Assembly (NCBI GenBank): GCA_035439505.1
Contig: DAORKJ010000016.1
Location: forward strand, 1 to 58,520
Direction: 5' to 3'
Length of the DNA: 58,520 nucleotides
Source: UBA7236 sp035439505
GTDB lineage: Bacteria; Bacteroidota; Bacteroidia; Chitinophagales; BACL12
The translations under genes and the position numbers were made by a program. Numbering within the stretch: the stretch's first letter is position 1; each line of letters opens with the position of its first letter. The notes under the pieces were generated by a model, which had not been told where the DNA came from, searched no databases, and saw nothing but the letters and a program-made list of their open reading frames with translations. Below are positions 44,096-53,787 of this stretch, piece by piece.

Positions 44096-45139
44096 ATGAA
44101 AAAGGCTTTATTGTTTTTATTGCCGATAGCCATGTTATCGGCATGTTCAAAGACTGAGATGACAATTGCTGAGGAGCAAATTGGCATTTCCGACACCGAA
44201 ATGAAAGTTAAACGTTATTTAACCGGTGACCCTGCAGATGTTACCACTGTTACTCAACCCGGATTTGTTTTAATGGGAGGAAGTACAGATGTTGATGCTG
44301 CATTTGAATGGATGATTGAACGCAGTGGCGGGGGCGATTTTGTAGTTATTCGTGTCACTGGGTCTGATGGTTATAATCCTTATGTATATACCGATTTAGG
44401 TGGTGTAAATTCCATCGAAACAATGGTTATTAAAGGCAAAAAAGATGGTGATGATATAGGTGCTTATAATACCATTATTAATGCAGAGGCATTATTTATT
44501 GCCGGTGGCGATCAATGGGATTATGTTAATTTGTGGAAAGACACTAAGGTAGAAGATGCAATTAATTACCTGGTAAATGTTAAACATGTACCTGTTGGTG
44601 GAACAAGTGCAGGTTTAGCCATATTGGGAGATGCCTATTTTGATGCAAAAGAAGGAACAGTTTTAAGCGCCGAAGCATTAAGCAATCCGTATAATATTAA
44701 AGTTAGCGTTCAATACAATAACTTTTTAGATGTGCCAATATTAACTAATACCATTACTGATTCACATTATAATAGTCCCGACAGAAAAGGTCGTCATATT
44801 ACTTTTATGGCAAGATTGATTCAGGATTATGGAATTGATGCACGCGGAATTGGTGTTGAAGAAGAAACTGCAGTGTGTATTGATGAGTTAGGTATTGGCC
44901 ATGTATTTGGATTAAACAATGCCTATTTCCTTAAAAAATATGGTGGCAATCCTGAAACGATTGTATCAGGCAGTCCTTTAACATGGGATCGCGGTAATCA
45001 GGCAATCAGAGTGTATAAAACACCTGCTACTGCGGCCGGAACCAATACATTTAATTTAAATACCTGGACAAGTGGAACAGGTGGAAGCTGGTGGTATTTC
45101 TGGGCAGAATCAGGTACATTTTTTGAAGCTGCTGAATAA
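44096..45139 (+). CDS. Cyanophycinase-like S51 peptidase lipoprotein
   Basis: The 347-residue protein has a lipoprotein signal peptide (LPIAMLSAC, cysteine at residue 17). The peptidase S51 core shows GFVLMGGSTDVDAAFEWM, the ALFIAGGDQWDYVNLWKDT block and the nucleophile elbow VGGTSAGLAIL (Ser171). DSHYNSPDRKGRH corresponds to the histidine-bearing DxHF..R segment of cyanophycinases, and ARGIGVEEETAVCID follows. Cyanophycinases cut multi-arginyl-poly-aspartate into dipeptides. This one is extracytoplasmic by its lipobox, so it would act on external polymer or on beta-aspartyl peptides. No cyanophycin synthetase is nearby. Confidence 0.85.
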   Translation: MKKALLFLLPIAMLSACSKTEMTIAEEQIGISDTEMKVKRYLTGDPADVTTVTQPGFVLMGGSTDVDAAFEWMIERSGGGDFVVIRVTGSDGYNPYVYTDLGGVNSIETMVIKGKKDGDDIGAYNTIINAEALFIAGGDQWDYVNLWKDTKVEDAINYLVNVKHVPVGGTSAGLAILGDAYFDAKEGTVLSAEALSNPYNIKVSVQYNNFLDVPILTNTITDSHYNSPDRKGRHITFMARLIQDYGIDARGIGVEEETAVCIDELGIGHVFGLNNAYFLKKYGGNPETIVSGSPLTWDRGNQAIRVYKTPATAAGTNTFNLNTWTSGTGGSWWYFWAESGTFFEAAE

Positions 45140-45163
45140 TATAATTTAGTCTTAATTAAAACG

Positions 45164-45195
45164 AAAATCCTGGCTGTAGTGGTCAGGATTTTTTT
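45164..45195. terminator. Bidirectional terminator between convergent genes
   Basis: The stem AAAATCCTG with CAGGATTTT is followed by a T run on the plus strand and, read the other way, by a shorter T-rich stretch. It serves the cyanophycinase-like gene and overlaps the last codons of rlmD. Confidence 0.8.
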
Positions 45196-46592
45196 ATGAG
45201 TAGTGCTATATTTTCTACGTGGTAAGTTTGTGGAAACATATCTACAGGCTGTAATAATTTAACGTCATATTTTTCGGCTAATAGTTGAATATCACGCGCC
45301 TGTGTAACCGGATTACAACTTACATAAACAATTTTTTCAGGTTCCAGCTCTAGTAATTTCAAACAAACGTCTTTGTGCATTCCTGCACGTGGTGGGTCGG
45401 TGATGACAACATTTGCACGACCGTGTTCAGCAATAAAATCATCGGTAAATATTTTAACCATATCACCTGCAATAAATGTACAATTTTGAATGCCATTAAA
45501 TGTTGCATTCATTTTTGCATCTTCAATTGCCGGCTCAATTAATTCAACACCTACTACTTTTTTACAATATTTTGCTGCCAGTAATGCAATACTTCCCAAT
45601 CCTGTATAAAAATCATATACCTGGTCGTCAGGTTTTAAATCGGCGAGCTCCAGTGCTTTATGATATAAATGTTTGGCCTGTTCGAAATTGGTTTGGAAAA
45701 AAGATTTTGGTCCGAGATGATATTTAACCTCATCTATTTGTTCAATCATATATTTTTCGCCGGAAAATAATACTACATCCTGGTCGAAAATGGTATCGTT
45801 GTTTTTTTCATTAACACAATAATACAAGGATGTAATTTCAGGAAAGGTATCCTTTATATGCGTCATTAATGGCAATAATAATTCCGGTTGATCTGCGGCA
45901 ACAACAATAATTACCATCAAATTACCAAGAGAAGAATTACGAATAATTACATTACGCAAATAACCTGTTTTTGCTCTCAGGTCGAAAAATGGTAAATTGT
46001 GCATCAACCCATAAGCCTTTAACGCCAATCGAATTTCGTTCGATAACGAAGGTTGTAAATAACAATGTTGAATATCGAAAACATTTGCAAATTGTTTGCG
46101 CACGTGAAATCCTAATGCAGGTTTTTTATTCGCATGGTCTTCTTTTTTAAATTCGGGATTATTGATATATCCTGAATTAGTAAAAGTAAATTCCAATTTA
46201 TTGCGGTAATATCTATCGTAAGGTGAACCGGTAATTTTTTCTATGGCCGGTAGTTGTGTAAATTTCCCAATGCGACGAAATGCATCTTCTACTAAACGTT
46301 GTTTGAAATCTAATTGGGTTTCATAACTTACATTTTGCCAGGTGCATCCTCCGCATACTTGAAAGTGATCACAAAATGGGGTTACGCGTAATGGTGAGTA
46401 ACTATGAAATTTGGTGACATAACCCATTTCATAATCTTTGTATTTTTTAGTTTGTTGCACATCAACAACATCGCCGGGAATTACTTGTTCTACAAAAATT
46501 ACTTTGCCTTCTACCCTTCCCATTCCAACACCGCCATCAGCAATTGTGTCGATGGTTACTTGTTCGCGTATTCTTAATTTACCTCTGCCCAT
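45183..46592 (-). CDS. rlmD: 23S rRNA (uracil-5-)-methyltransferase RlmD-type
   Basis: The 469-residue enzyme has an N-terminal TRAM domain (VTIDTIADGGVGMGRVEGKVIFVEQVIPGD). A four-cysteine iron-sulfur motif follows (CDHFQVCGGCTWQ, plus a later HCYL), then a class I methyltransferase domain with the SAM loop VYDFYTGLGSIALLAA, VITDPPRAGM and the catalytic YVSCNPVTQARD. It methylates C5 of a uridine in 23S rRNA; RlmD and RlmC-type specificities cannot be separated from sequence alone. It starts just beside the 46604 gap, so its promoter is probably lost in that gap. Confidence 0.9.
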   Translation of the reverse strand: MGRGKLRIREQVTIDTIADGGVGMGRVEGKVIFVEQVIPGDVVDVQQTKKYKDYEMGYVTKFHSYSPLRVTPFCDHFQVCGGCTWQNVSYETQLDFKQRLVEDAFRRIGKFTQLPAIEKITGSPYDRYYRNKLEFTFTNSGYINNPEFKKEDHANKKPALGFHVRKQFANVFDIQHCYLQPSLSNEIRLALKAYGLMHNLPFFDLRAKTGYLRNVIIRNSSLGNLMVIIVVAADQPELLLPLMTHIKDTFPEITSLYYCVNEKNNDTIFDQDVVLFSGEKYMIEQIDEVKYHLGPKSFFQTNFEQAKHLYHKALELADLKPDDQVYDFYTGLGSIALLAAKYCKKVVGVELIEPAIEDAKMNATFNGIQNCTFIAGDMVKIFTDDFIAEHGRANVVITDPPRAGMHKDVCLKLLELEPEKIVYVSCNPVTQARDIQLLAEKYDVKLLQPVDMFPQTYHVENIALLIKKS

Positions 46593-46603
46593 GATTTAAT
46601 TGC

Positions 46604-46703
46604 NNNNNNNNNNNNNNNNNNNNNNNNNNNNNNNNNNNNNNNNNNNNNNNNNNNNNNNNNNNNNNNNNNNNNNNNNNNNNNNNNNNNNNNNNNNNNNNNN
46701 NNN
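46604..46703. other. Assembly gap (100 N)
   Basis: No duplication flanks this gap, so real sequence is missing. It contains the last residue or residues and the stop of the T9SS cargo at 46704 and probably the rlmD promoter. Confidence 0.9.
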
Positions 46704-48571
46704 TTGATGATGATGGAATGGGTGGTGAATGGTAATTGATTGTGGGTTATTTTTAAAATATAATTACCTGGTAAAAGTGGGTCGGTTGAAAATGAAAAAA
46801 TGTTTTCTCCAACTTGTCCCTGCTGAGTGAGTAATTGTTTAATTAATCGTCCATTCATATCAAATAAATAAAATGCCAACACGCCACTTTGCTCTAAAGT
46901 AAATTTGGTGTAAAATAAATTATCTGCAGGGTTGGGATATATTGTTGATTTCGCATTTGATGTAACTGATGGAATTGCAACATTGGGTTCAACAGTACTT
47001 CTTAATGATGCAATCCATGTGGCATTATTGCGTTGAATAAATGGAAATCCATCGATATATTTTCCGAAATTACCACTCACCCAAATCACACCAGGTTCAT
47101 TGTATTTACGTTGTGAGCCGGTGTAATCGCCCCAACGTTCATATGCACCGGACAATACATTTACATATGTATCGCCGGTTTTAATATTTACTAAATCGGA
47201 ATAGGCACCCCAGTTATAAAACACCGCACTCATACCTGCATATACTGTTGGAGCAGTATGATCAAAAGTAATAATACTCTGATTGTCGCCTTCAAATTTT
47301 CCGGTATAAGCAATATTCGGATAACCGATATCTAAAGTATCATCGCCAATAATATGCGCATCAATATTTTTTTCACCTTCCAAATCGGTTATAATTCCAT
47401 GATAAATTCCACAAAATCCTGTTGACGGATCGAGTGTATTTGAAACAAATTGTATCTGATTATTTTCATAATAACTTCCTAATACTCTGCCATCATTGGT
47501 ATCAAAAATATGGGTAGGCACTTGTCTTGCCTGTGGAGGCACACCGTACGATAAATTAGCACGTGAATAATCAACTGTAACTTCCGTTAACGGGTCATCC
47601 AATTTACCGGTTACATGCACAATAAAAATAGTATCGTTACTTTCAGCAAAATTTCTGTTAGATAAAAAATACATATCAGGACCATAAGTAGTAGAACCCC
47701 CTCTTACCGGATTCAAATTGCGAATAGGATTTCCTGCGAAAAAAATACTGTCGTAATACACAGCATCAATAATATCTCCGGTATATCCTTTATCGAGACT
47801 CATTTGCCATATCAGTGTTTCACTAAATCCTGTTTGCCAAGGTTCATCAGGAATAATTAAGTTGATGGTAAGAAATAATTCCTCTTCAGTCAAAGCAAAC
47901 ATGGGAAAATCTGTCCACCTGTCATTATTTTTCGGGTTACCCGGTAATTCATAAAAATTCCATTCGCCGAGTGGGTCATTCGTTTCAGAAAAAGCGATAA
48001 TTACATTTGTTTGTTCAGGTGTAAATCCTGCAAGAAATAACAACACAAATTTATCTGCACGCGGATCATATAATACTTTAGGGTCAAATTTACTATACGC
48101 ATTTCCGAGAGTATCACAAAATGCGGATAATGAAACTGAATATAAAAAACTGCCATCACTATTATAAATATAAATAGAAGAATTAATTACAGAAATAATT
48201 TTACCATCGTTAGAAATTGCCATATCATTATCATTAGGCACACCTGTACCCATAATATTACCCTCCCAACCGGTTATAACTTCCGGAGCTGAAAGTAAAG
48301 CGGTATCATTTAATCTTACACCGGTCGGTACATATTTACCGTTCCCGTATAGTGCTTCCTTTAAATCAATAAGATGACGACGGTAACTTTCTGAACCGGG
48401 AGCAGGTATTTCTAATGCGAGCAATTGCGGATTAAAATCGGTATGAATATCCTTTAAAACTACGCTACCAATTTTTTGCAATTGTAGTTTTTCAGAAGCC
48501 TTAATTTTATCCTGAGCCTGGATAATTTGATAAGAAGTTAATAATGTTACTATCAGCAGTAAACGTTTCAT
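46704..48571 (-). CDS. Secreted T9SS cargo of unknown function (3' end in gap)
   Basis: The visible part is about 622 residues. A signal peptide (LLTSYQIIQAQ) is followed by a large beta-rich region with propeller-like features (NDNDMAISNDGKIISVINSSIYIYNSDG; FDPKVLYDPRADKFVLLFLAG; NDRWTDFPMFALTEEELFLTINL) and a C-terminal type A sorting domain (STIYPNPADNLFYTKFTLEQ, FDMNGRLIKQLLTQ, GNYILKITHNQLPFTTHSIII). The sorting domain runs into the gap with only one or two residues expected to be missing, so the gene is nearly complete. No catalytic motif is evident. It starts about 50 nt upstream of, and on the same strand as, the end of the GT4 gene. Confidence 0.8.
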
Positions 48572-48619
48572 ACCGGTAAATTTTGCTACGAATTTACAGT
48601 ATTCCTTTTAATCAAACTG

Positions 48620-49789
48620 TTAAGCTACCTCTACCGATTGCCTGGGCTTAACAAAATTGCTGTCCATGGTTGCAATTGCCGACTCAATGCTGTTCACTGT
48701 TTTATCCCAATTAAACACCTCTCGCACTGATGTATCTTTTTTTGCTTTAGCATGAAAATTTTCTCTATCGAGCAAAAATAATTTCATGGCATCTTTTATT
48801 AAATCCACCCGCTCAGGGTCAAAATAAAGTGCATTTGGTCCGCCTACTTCTGTTAAACTGGAGCGGTCTGAAGTTATCACCGGAACACCGCAATATCTGG
48901 CCTCAACAATAGGGATTCCAAAACCTTCAAATAATGAGGGATATACAAACGCATCTGCAGACGCCATTACTTTGGTTAATTCTGAGAGTAACAAATGGTT
49001 GGTAAACACTACATCATTTTTAAATTGCATTTGCTCAAAAATCTTTTTGGTTTCATCAGTTTTCCAAGCCATTCGTCCCACAATTACCAATTGATGTTCG
49101 GTGAGATGTTCTTTGCGCAATGCATCGTAAGCAAGTAATAAATTTTTTACATTTTTTCTCGGATGAACTGAGCCGACATATAAAAAATAAGGTTTGCCAC
49201 CAGTATATCTGTTTCTGACTGCCTGTTGTTCATTTTGGCTAATGGGAATATATTTATCGTTTGCCCCATTGTAAGCAACATCAATTTTTTCCGGAGCAAC
49301 CTGATATAGTTTTACGATATCTTTTTTCGAAAATTCAGAAACCGTTATAATTCGTGTTGCTTTTTTAGCATACAAAGGCATGTATTTTCTATAAAAATTG
49401 CTTGCAATACCGGTAACATGCTCCGGGTAATGTTCGAACCCTAAATCATGCACCACTAATAAGGTTGGAATATCCGATTTTAAGGATAAAAACCCATCGG
49501 TAGAAATAAATAAATCGGGTTTATATCGCTTAAATATCCTTGGAAGTGCATAATCGAACCAATACTTCCATAAGTAAGGATGCCGAGCCGGAGGCCAAAC
49601 ACGAATAGGTTTTACGTTTTTCCCAAAAATAAATTCCGGATCAGGCTCTCTGTCAAACAAAAACAGAAAAGTATGCTCAGGATGATTGTGCGTAAGGCGC
49701 TTCATGGTTTCATAGGTGAACCAACCAATGCCTTCCAGTTTATCCTTAATAAGGAAACGGGTATTAACAGCTATTAGCATGTTATACAA
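48620..49789 (-). CDS. GT4 family glycosyltransferase
   Basis: The 389-residue GT-B enzyme has the N-terminal acceptor domain (VNTRFLIKDKLEGIGWFTYETM) and the donor domain with YFLYVGSVHPRKNVKNLLLAY and the EX7E signature SLFEGFGIPIVEA, then GVPVITSDRSSLTEVGG. It retains configuration and transfers a sugar from a nucleotide sugar, probably to a surface polysaccharide or lipid intermediate. It is divergent from the flippase-Wzz-ligase block, supporting a role in the same polysaccharide. The start could be the fourth codon (ATG at 49780). Confidence 0.88.
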   Translation of the reverse strand: MYNMLIAVNTRFLIKDKLEGIGWFTYETMKRLTHNHPEHTFLFLFDREPDPEFIFGKNVKPIRVWPPARHPYLWKYWFDYALPRIFKRYKPDLFISTDGFLSLKSDIPTLLVVHDLGFEHYPEHVTGIASNFYRKYMPLYAKKATRIITVSEFSKKDIVKLYQVAPEKIDVAYNGANDKYIPISQNEQQAVRNRYTGGKPYFLYVGSVHPRKNVKNLLLAYDALRKEHLTEHQLVIVGRMAWKTDETKKIFEQMQFKNDVVFTNHLLLSELTKVMASADAFVYPSLFEGFGIPIVEARYCGVPVITSDRSSLTEVGGPNALYFDPERVDLIKDAMKLFLLDRENFHAKAKKDTSVREVFNWDKTVNSIESAIATMDSNFVKPRQSVEVA

Positions 49790-49816
49790 GTTGTTTTAAT
49801 AATGAACTGAAAAAGC

Positions 49817-49861
49817 GTAGAAGTTTGCCGTATCACTAAATCTTTAGGTAGAAGTTTGTCG
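49817..49861. repeat. Pair of 14-bp direct repeats in a divergent promoter
   Basis: GTAGAAGTTTGCCG at 49817-49830 and GTAGAAGTTTGTCG at 49848-49861 are 31 bp apart (about three helical turns) between the GT4 and flippase genes. Such spacing is typical of tandem regulator sites; no regulator is identified. Confidence 0.4.
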
Positions 49862-49913
49862 CTAGCGTCTAATTTGAAGCAATAATAACTATTTTTAGCG
49901 CGCCAACAAAAAA

Positions 49914-51374
49914 ATGCGGAAAAATTTTATCACCAATATCGGATTTTTACTGCTGCTGAACCTGCTGGTTAAACCTTTTTGGATTTTAGGTATTGACAGG
50001 TCGGTGCAGAATGCGATTGGGGCTGAGGCTTATGGTACCTATTTCGCCTTATTCAACTTCGCCTTCTTATTTCAGGTGGTACTTGATTTCGGCATCAACA
50101 ATTACAACAATCGCCAAATAGCTGGGAAACCGGAGTTGTTAAGCACTTCATTAATGTCGACACTGGTGCTTAAAGTTATGTTGAGCGTGGTGTACACCTT
50201 ATTGGTATTTATTGTTGCATTCGGCATTCATTTTTCTGCAGAACAGCTCAAACTGCTCGCATTGCTGGTTATGATGCAAATTCTAATGTCGTTTTATGCC
50301 TTTTTACGTTCCAATGTAAGTGCATTACATTTATTTAAGACCGATGCCATGCTTTCTGTGTTAGACAAGCTGCTTACCTCAATTATTTGCGGTTTGATTT
50401 TATGGACATCGGTAATTAAATCACCGATAAGTGCAACCTTATTTGTTTATAGTCAGATTATCGGATACATTATTGCAATAATTGTTGCCACACTAGTGCT
50501 TTCAGCTAAAAAACTGCATATAAATTTTACGGTTAAAACCACCCTCATAAAAGACATTTTCCGGCAAAGTTATCCTTATGCCCTATTGGGATTTTTGATG
50601 ACGGCTTATTACCGGATTGACGGCGTTCTACTGGAGCGAATGCTCGAAAATGGCGCTTATGAAGCGGGGGTATATGCCTCAGCGTTTAGGCTGCTGGACG
50701 CTTTGGCCATTGCGGGATTCCTGATTGCCGGTGTATTGATGCCGATGTTTGCCCGAATGCTGGAAGAAAAACAATCGATACAACCGTTGCTGGAAATTGG
50801 TTTCAAGGTGATGCTCATCATAAGTGTATGTGTTGGTGTGAGTGCCATTTTTTACCGGAATAAGATTATGGAGCTGTTATACCTTTCCGGCGATGCCTAC
50901 TCCGGCTCCATTTTTGGCTGGTTGATGGTGAGTTTCATCTGTATTAGTCTTACCTATATTTATGGTAGCCTGCTTACTGCCGGTGGAAAAATTGCGCTCT
51001 TAAACAAAATTTCATTGGCCGGATTTGCTATTAACCTGATGCTCAACCTGATACTCATCCCTAAATATCTGGCATTAGGCAGTGCAATAGCAACAGTAGC
51101 TGCCCAATTATTGGTGTTAATTGCGCATGTAATAGCATCAGAAAAATCGTTTCACCTTACAAAAAGCTTACAACAATGGTTAAAAAGTGGTTTGTTTTTA
51201 GCCTTGGTTGCTGGTATCAATCTATTATTTGCACAATTGCCTATTAATTGGGTGTATGCCTTAGTGATGAGCGGGTTTGTGAGTTTACTGGCGGTATTTC
51301 CTTCTACAATTTTAACTGTATCGGAAGTGCGACAGTTTTTGCGCACTGTGAGCGGTGAAGTATCCAAAAAGTGA
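49914..51374 (+). CDS. Polysaccharide flippase (Wzx/MATE-like)
   Basis: The 486-residue membrane protein has about 12 to 14 hydrophobic segments, including FITNIGFLLLLNLLVKPFWILGIDRSVQNA, FALFNFAFLFQVVLDFGINNYNNRQIA and LVMMQILMSFYAFLRS, in the pattern of oligosaccharide flippases (RfbX/PST). YRIDGVLLERML (about residues 230-245) is the typical segment before helix 7. It would move lipid-linked sugar units across the inner membrane. The following genes are a chain-length protein and an O-antigen ligase, which fits one export pathway. Confidence 0.85.
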   Translation: MRKNFITNIGFLLLLNLLVKPFWILGIDRSVQNAIGAEAYGTYFALFNFAFLFQVVLDFGINNYNNRQIAGKPELLSTSLMSTLVLKVMLSVVYTLLVFIVAFGIHFSAEQLKLLALLVMMQILMSFYAFLRSNVSALHLFKTDAMLSVLDKLLTSIICGLILWTSVIKSPISATLFVYSQIIGYIIAIIVATLVLSAKKLHINFTVKTTLIKDIFRQSYPYALLGFLMTAYYRIDGVLLERMLENGAYEAGVYASAFRLLDALAIAGFLIAGVLMPMFARMLEEKQSIQPLLEIGFKVMLIISVCVGVSAIFYRNKIMELLYLSGDAYSGSIFGWLMVSFICISLTYIYGSLLTAGGKIALLNKISLAGFAINLMLNLILIPKYLALGSAIATVAAQLLVLIAHVIASEKSFHLTKSLQQWLKSGLFLALVAGINLLFAQLPINWVYALVMSGFVSLLAVFPSTILTVSEVRQFLRTVSGEVSKK

Positions 51375-51392
51375 ACAATAAGCTAGTTTTTC

Positions 51393-51400
51393 TACCTTTG
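51393..51400 (+). promoter_or_regulatory. -7 box of the chain-length gene
   Basis: TACCTTTG fits TAnnTTTG, 17 nt before the start at 51418. No clear -33 TTG is present. Confidence 0.45.
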
Positions 51401-51417
51401 CACTCTAAATTTTAAGC

Positions 51418-52317
51418 ATGGAACAATCCAACGACCTGGTTAGGTTGATACAAATTATTTATAAATGGCGTAAATCGCTGATTGCAGTAACCGTCATCGT
51501 AGCTATTGCGGCCTGTATTTTCACTTGGTTTTTTATGCCAAATTATTACAAATCTACCGTTAACTTTTACCCTTCTAATCCAATCATGACCGACAGACAA
51601 GTGCTTTTTAGCCAGTCGTCTGGTGAAATTGAAATTGAATATTTCGGTAGTGCCAGTGATGTAGACCGCATTTTAACCATTGCCAATACCAGTGGAATTA
51701 TCGACTATATTATTAATAAATACAAATTGATGGAACATTATGATTATGATTCCACCAAAGAAATGGCACGTTATAATACCAAAAAAGAATTTTTAAGTAA
51801 TTACAGCACTATTGAAACAGAATATGGCGCCATTGAAATTTCCGTTTGGGACCAGGATAAACAATTAGCTGCAGATATGGTAACACATATTGTTGAAACA
51901 ATTGATGATCACAATAAAGCTATGTTGTTACGCGACAAAAAATTAGTTGTTGAAACATTTAAAAAACAAGTTGCAGACAAAGAAGCATTAGTAACTAAAT
52001 TAACAGACAGTATTGCTGTAATGAAAAAATCAGGCGCTCCTAGTGAAGTGATAATGGTTTTAGATGGCAAATTGGAAGGTGCCGTTGATGATTTAAATAA
52101 CAACAAAAAAATATTAGAACAAAATCAAACTTCAGTTAATACTGATTTTTCAACCGTGCATATCACTGAAGAGGCTTATCCTGCAATTAGAAAAGATAAA
52201 CCGGTGCGGTCGTTAATTGTAATCGGTGTAACCTTAGGTGCATTATTCTTCATGGTAATTTTAGCAGTACTCACTGAAAATTACAGAAAAATAAAATCCA
52301 AACTTAAAGATGCTTAA
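51418..52317 (+). CDS. Wzz-like chain-length/polysaccharide co-polymerase
   Basis: The 299-residue protein has the Wzz topology: one N-terminal helix (KSLIAVTVIVAIAACIFTWFFM) followed by a YYKSTVNFYPS beta stretch, a long periplasmic alpha-helical part with coiled-coil-like sequence (LVVETFKKQVADKEALVTKLTDSIAVMKK, DLNNNKKILEQN), and a second helix near the C-terminus (SLIVIGVTLGALFFMVILAVLTENY). It lacks a kinase domain. It overlaps the O-antigen ligase gene by 8 bp, so the two are coupled. Confidence 0.88.
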   Translation: MEQSNDLVRLIQIIYKWRKSLIAVTVIVAIAACIFTWFFMPNYYKSTVNFYPSNPIMTDRQVLFSQSSGEIEIEYFGSASDVDRILTIANTSGIIDYIINKYKLMEHYDYDSTKEMARYNTKKEFLSNYSTIETEYGAIEISVWDQDKQLAADMVTHIVETIDDHNKAMLLRDKKLVVETFKKQVADKEALVTKLTDSIAVMKKSGAPSEVIMVLDGKLEGAVDDLNNNKKILEQNQTSVNTDFSTVHITEEAYPAIRKDKPVRSLIVIGVTLGALFFMVILAVLTENYRKIKSKLKDA

Positions 52318-53776
52318 TCTGCAGGCGAAACCTGTTGAATTAAATATTTTTTGGACAGCAACTGTTCTTGCCATAGCCGCTATGTTTGCAGGATTCATGC
52401 TGGAGGAACCTTTATTTTTTTTAGTTCCTGTTGGTTTTCTATTTGCTTACCAGCTGATTATCAATTATAAAGTAATTTTCTTTTTATTATTGTTGGTAAC
52501 ACCCGGTGCAACCGAATTTTATTTCACCGGTGGTTTCAGCACCACCCTGCCAACCGAGCCAATTATGATAGTGCTCATGCTTACCTTTTTCTTTTTTTTA
52601 ATGATGAAAAGAGAAAATCTGGACAAAGCATTTTTTACCCATCCGCTTGCCTTTGTATTATACCTGCATTTTATATGGATGATTTTCACTTCCATATTTG
52701 CCGATGAAATCGTTATTTCTTTGAAATACATGGTTGCCAAAACATGGTTTATAGTTGCATTTTTTTGTGTGGCCGGAATGGTAATTAAAAACATTAACCA
52801 TTACAAAGCTGCATTCTGGTGTTTGTTTGTGCCTACTGTGCTGCTTACTATTTACACACTAATTAACCACATGCACTATCAATTTAGATTTAGCGAAGTA
52901 AATAAAACCATGGTGCCGTTTTTTAGAAATCACGTTAACTATGCCGTTTTTTTAGCGCTCATGTTGCCACTTAGTATTGCTGCCACCAAATGGTATGAAC
53001 GTTTTACCTGGCAAAAAATGGTCTTGAAACTGGGTGTAATTATTATTATGTTAGGCATTTACTTCGCCTATACGCGTTCTGCCTGGTTATCGGTAATGGG
53101 TGCCTTAGTTGCTTACTACTTAATTAAAAACAATAAATTAATTCCGGCTGCTTTTATCGCCATTGTCGGGGTTATTATTTTTGTTTTTTATATGATGCAT
53201 GATAATAAGTATTTGGATTATGCACCTGAATACACTAAAACTATTTATCATAGCAATTTTTCAGACCACATGGAATCAACCATCAGTTTAGAAGATGTTT
53301 CCAGTGCGGAAAGAATTTATCGTTGGGTAGCAGCAGTGCACATGATTGAAGATAAACCTGTATTGGGTTTTGGACCGGGACAGTTTTATTTTAATTATAA
53401 AGAATATACGGTCAATAAATTCGAAACCTATATCAGTAGAAATGAGGAACAGTCAACAGTGCATAATTATTATCTTCAAATAACTGTTGAGCAAGGTTTT
53501 ATCGGGATTATTATTTGGGTAATTTTATTACTCTCTATTTTATATTTAGGACAACGATTGTATAACAAATACAAAGATTCGGAATACAAGGCAATGGCAA
53601 TGGCCATAACGCTTTCCATTATCACCATAATTATAAATATTTCACTTTCCGACTTAATTGAGGCTGATAAAATTGGTACTTGTTTCTTTATGTTTATGGC
53701 AATTCTGATAAATTTAGATGTGCATTATAAAAGAAATCAAGCCGCTGCTGAAACAAGCAAGGAAGTGAATGTGTAA
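52310..53776 (+). CDS. O-antigen ligase/polymerase family (Wzy_C) membrane protein
   Basis: The 488-residue protein has about 11 to 12 hydrophobic segments. The O-antigen ligase-type periplasmic loop lies near residues 310-400, with YRWVAAVHMIEDKPVLGFGPGQFYFNYKEY and QSTVHNYYLQITVEQGFIGI. The arginine and histidine residues there are typical of the family (RxxxW and HNxxLQ). It polymerises repeat units or ligates them to lipid A or another acceptor. It follows the Wzz-like gene with an 8-bp overlap. Confidence 0.88.
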   Translation: MLNLQAKPVELNIFWTATVLAIAAMFAGFMLEEPLFFLVPVGFLFAYQLIINYKVIFFLLLLVTPGATEFYFTGGFSTTLPTEPIMIVLMLTFFFFLMMKRENLDKAFFTHPLAFVLYLHFIWMIFTSIFADEIVISLKYMVAKTWFIVAFFCVAGMVIKNINHYKAAFWCLFVPTVLLTIYTLINHMHYQFRFSEVNKTMVPFFRNHVNYAVFLALMLPLSIAATKWYERFTWQKMVLKLGVIIIMLGIYFAYTRSAWLSVMGALVAYYLIKNNKLIPAAFIAIVGVIIFVFYMMHDNKYLDYAPEYTKTIYHSNFSDHMESTISLEDVSSAERIYRWVAAVHMIEDKPVLGFGPGQFYFNYKEYTVNKFETYISRNEEQSTVHNYYLQITVEQGFIGIIIWVILLLSILYLGQRLYNKYKDSEYKAMAMAITLSIITIIINISLSDLIEADKIGTCFFMFMAILINLDVHYKRNQAAAETSKEVNV

Positions 53777-53787
53777 TTATCAGGAAA

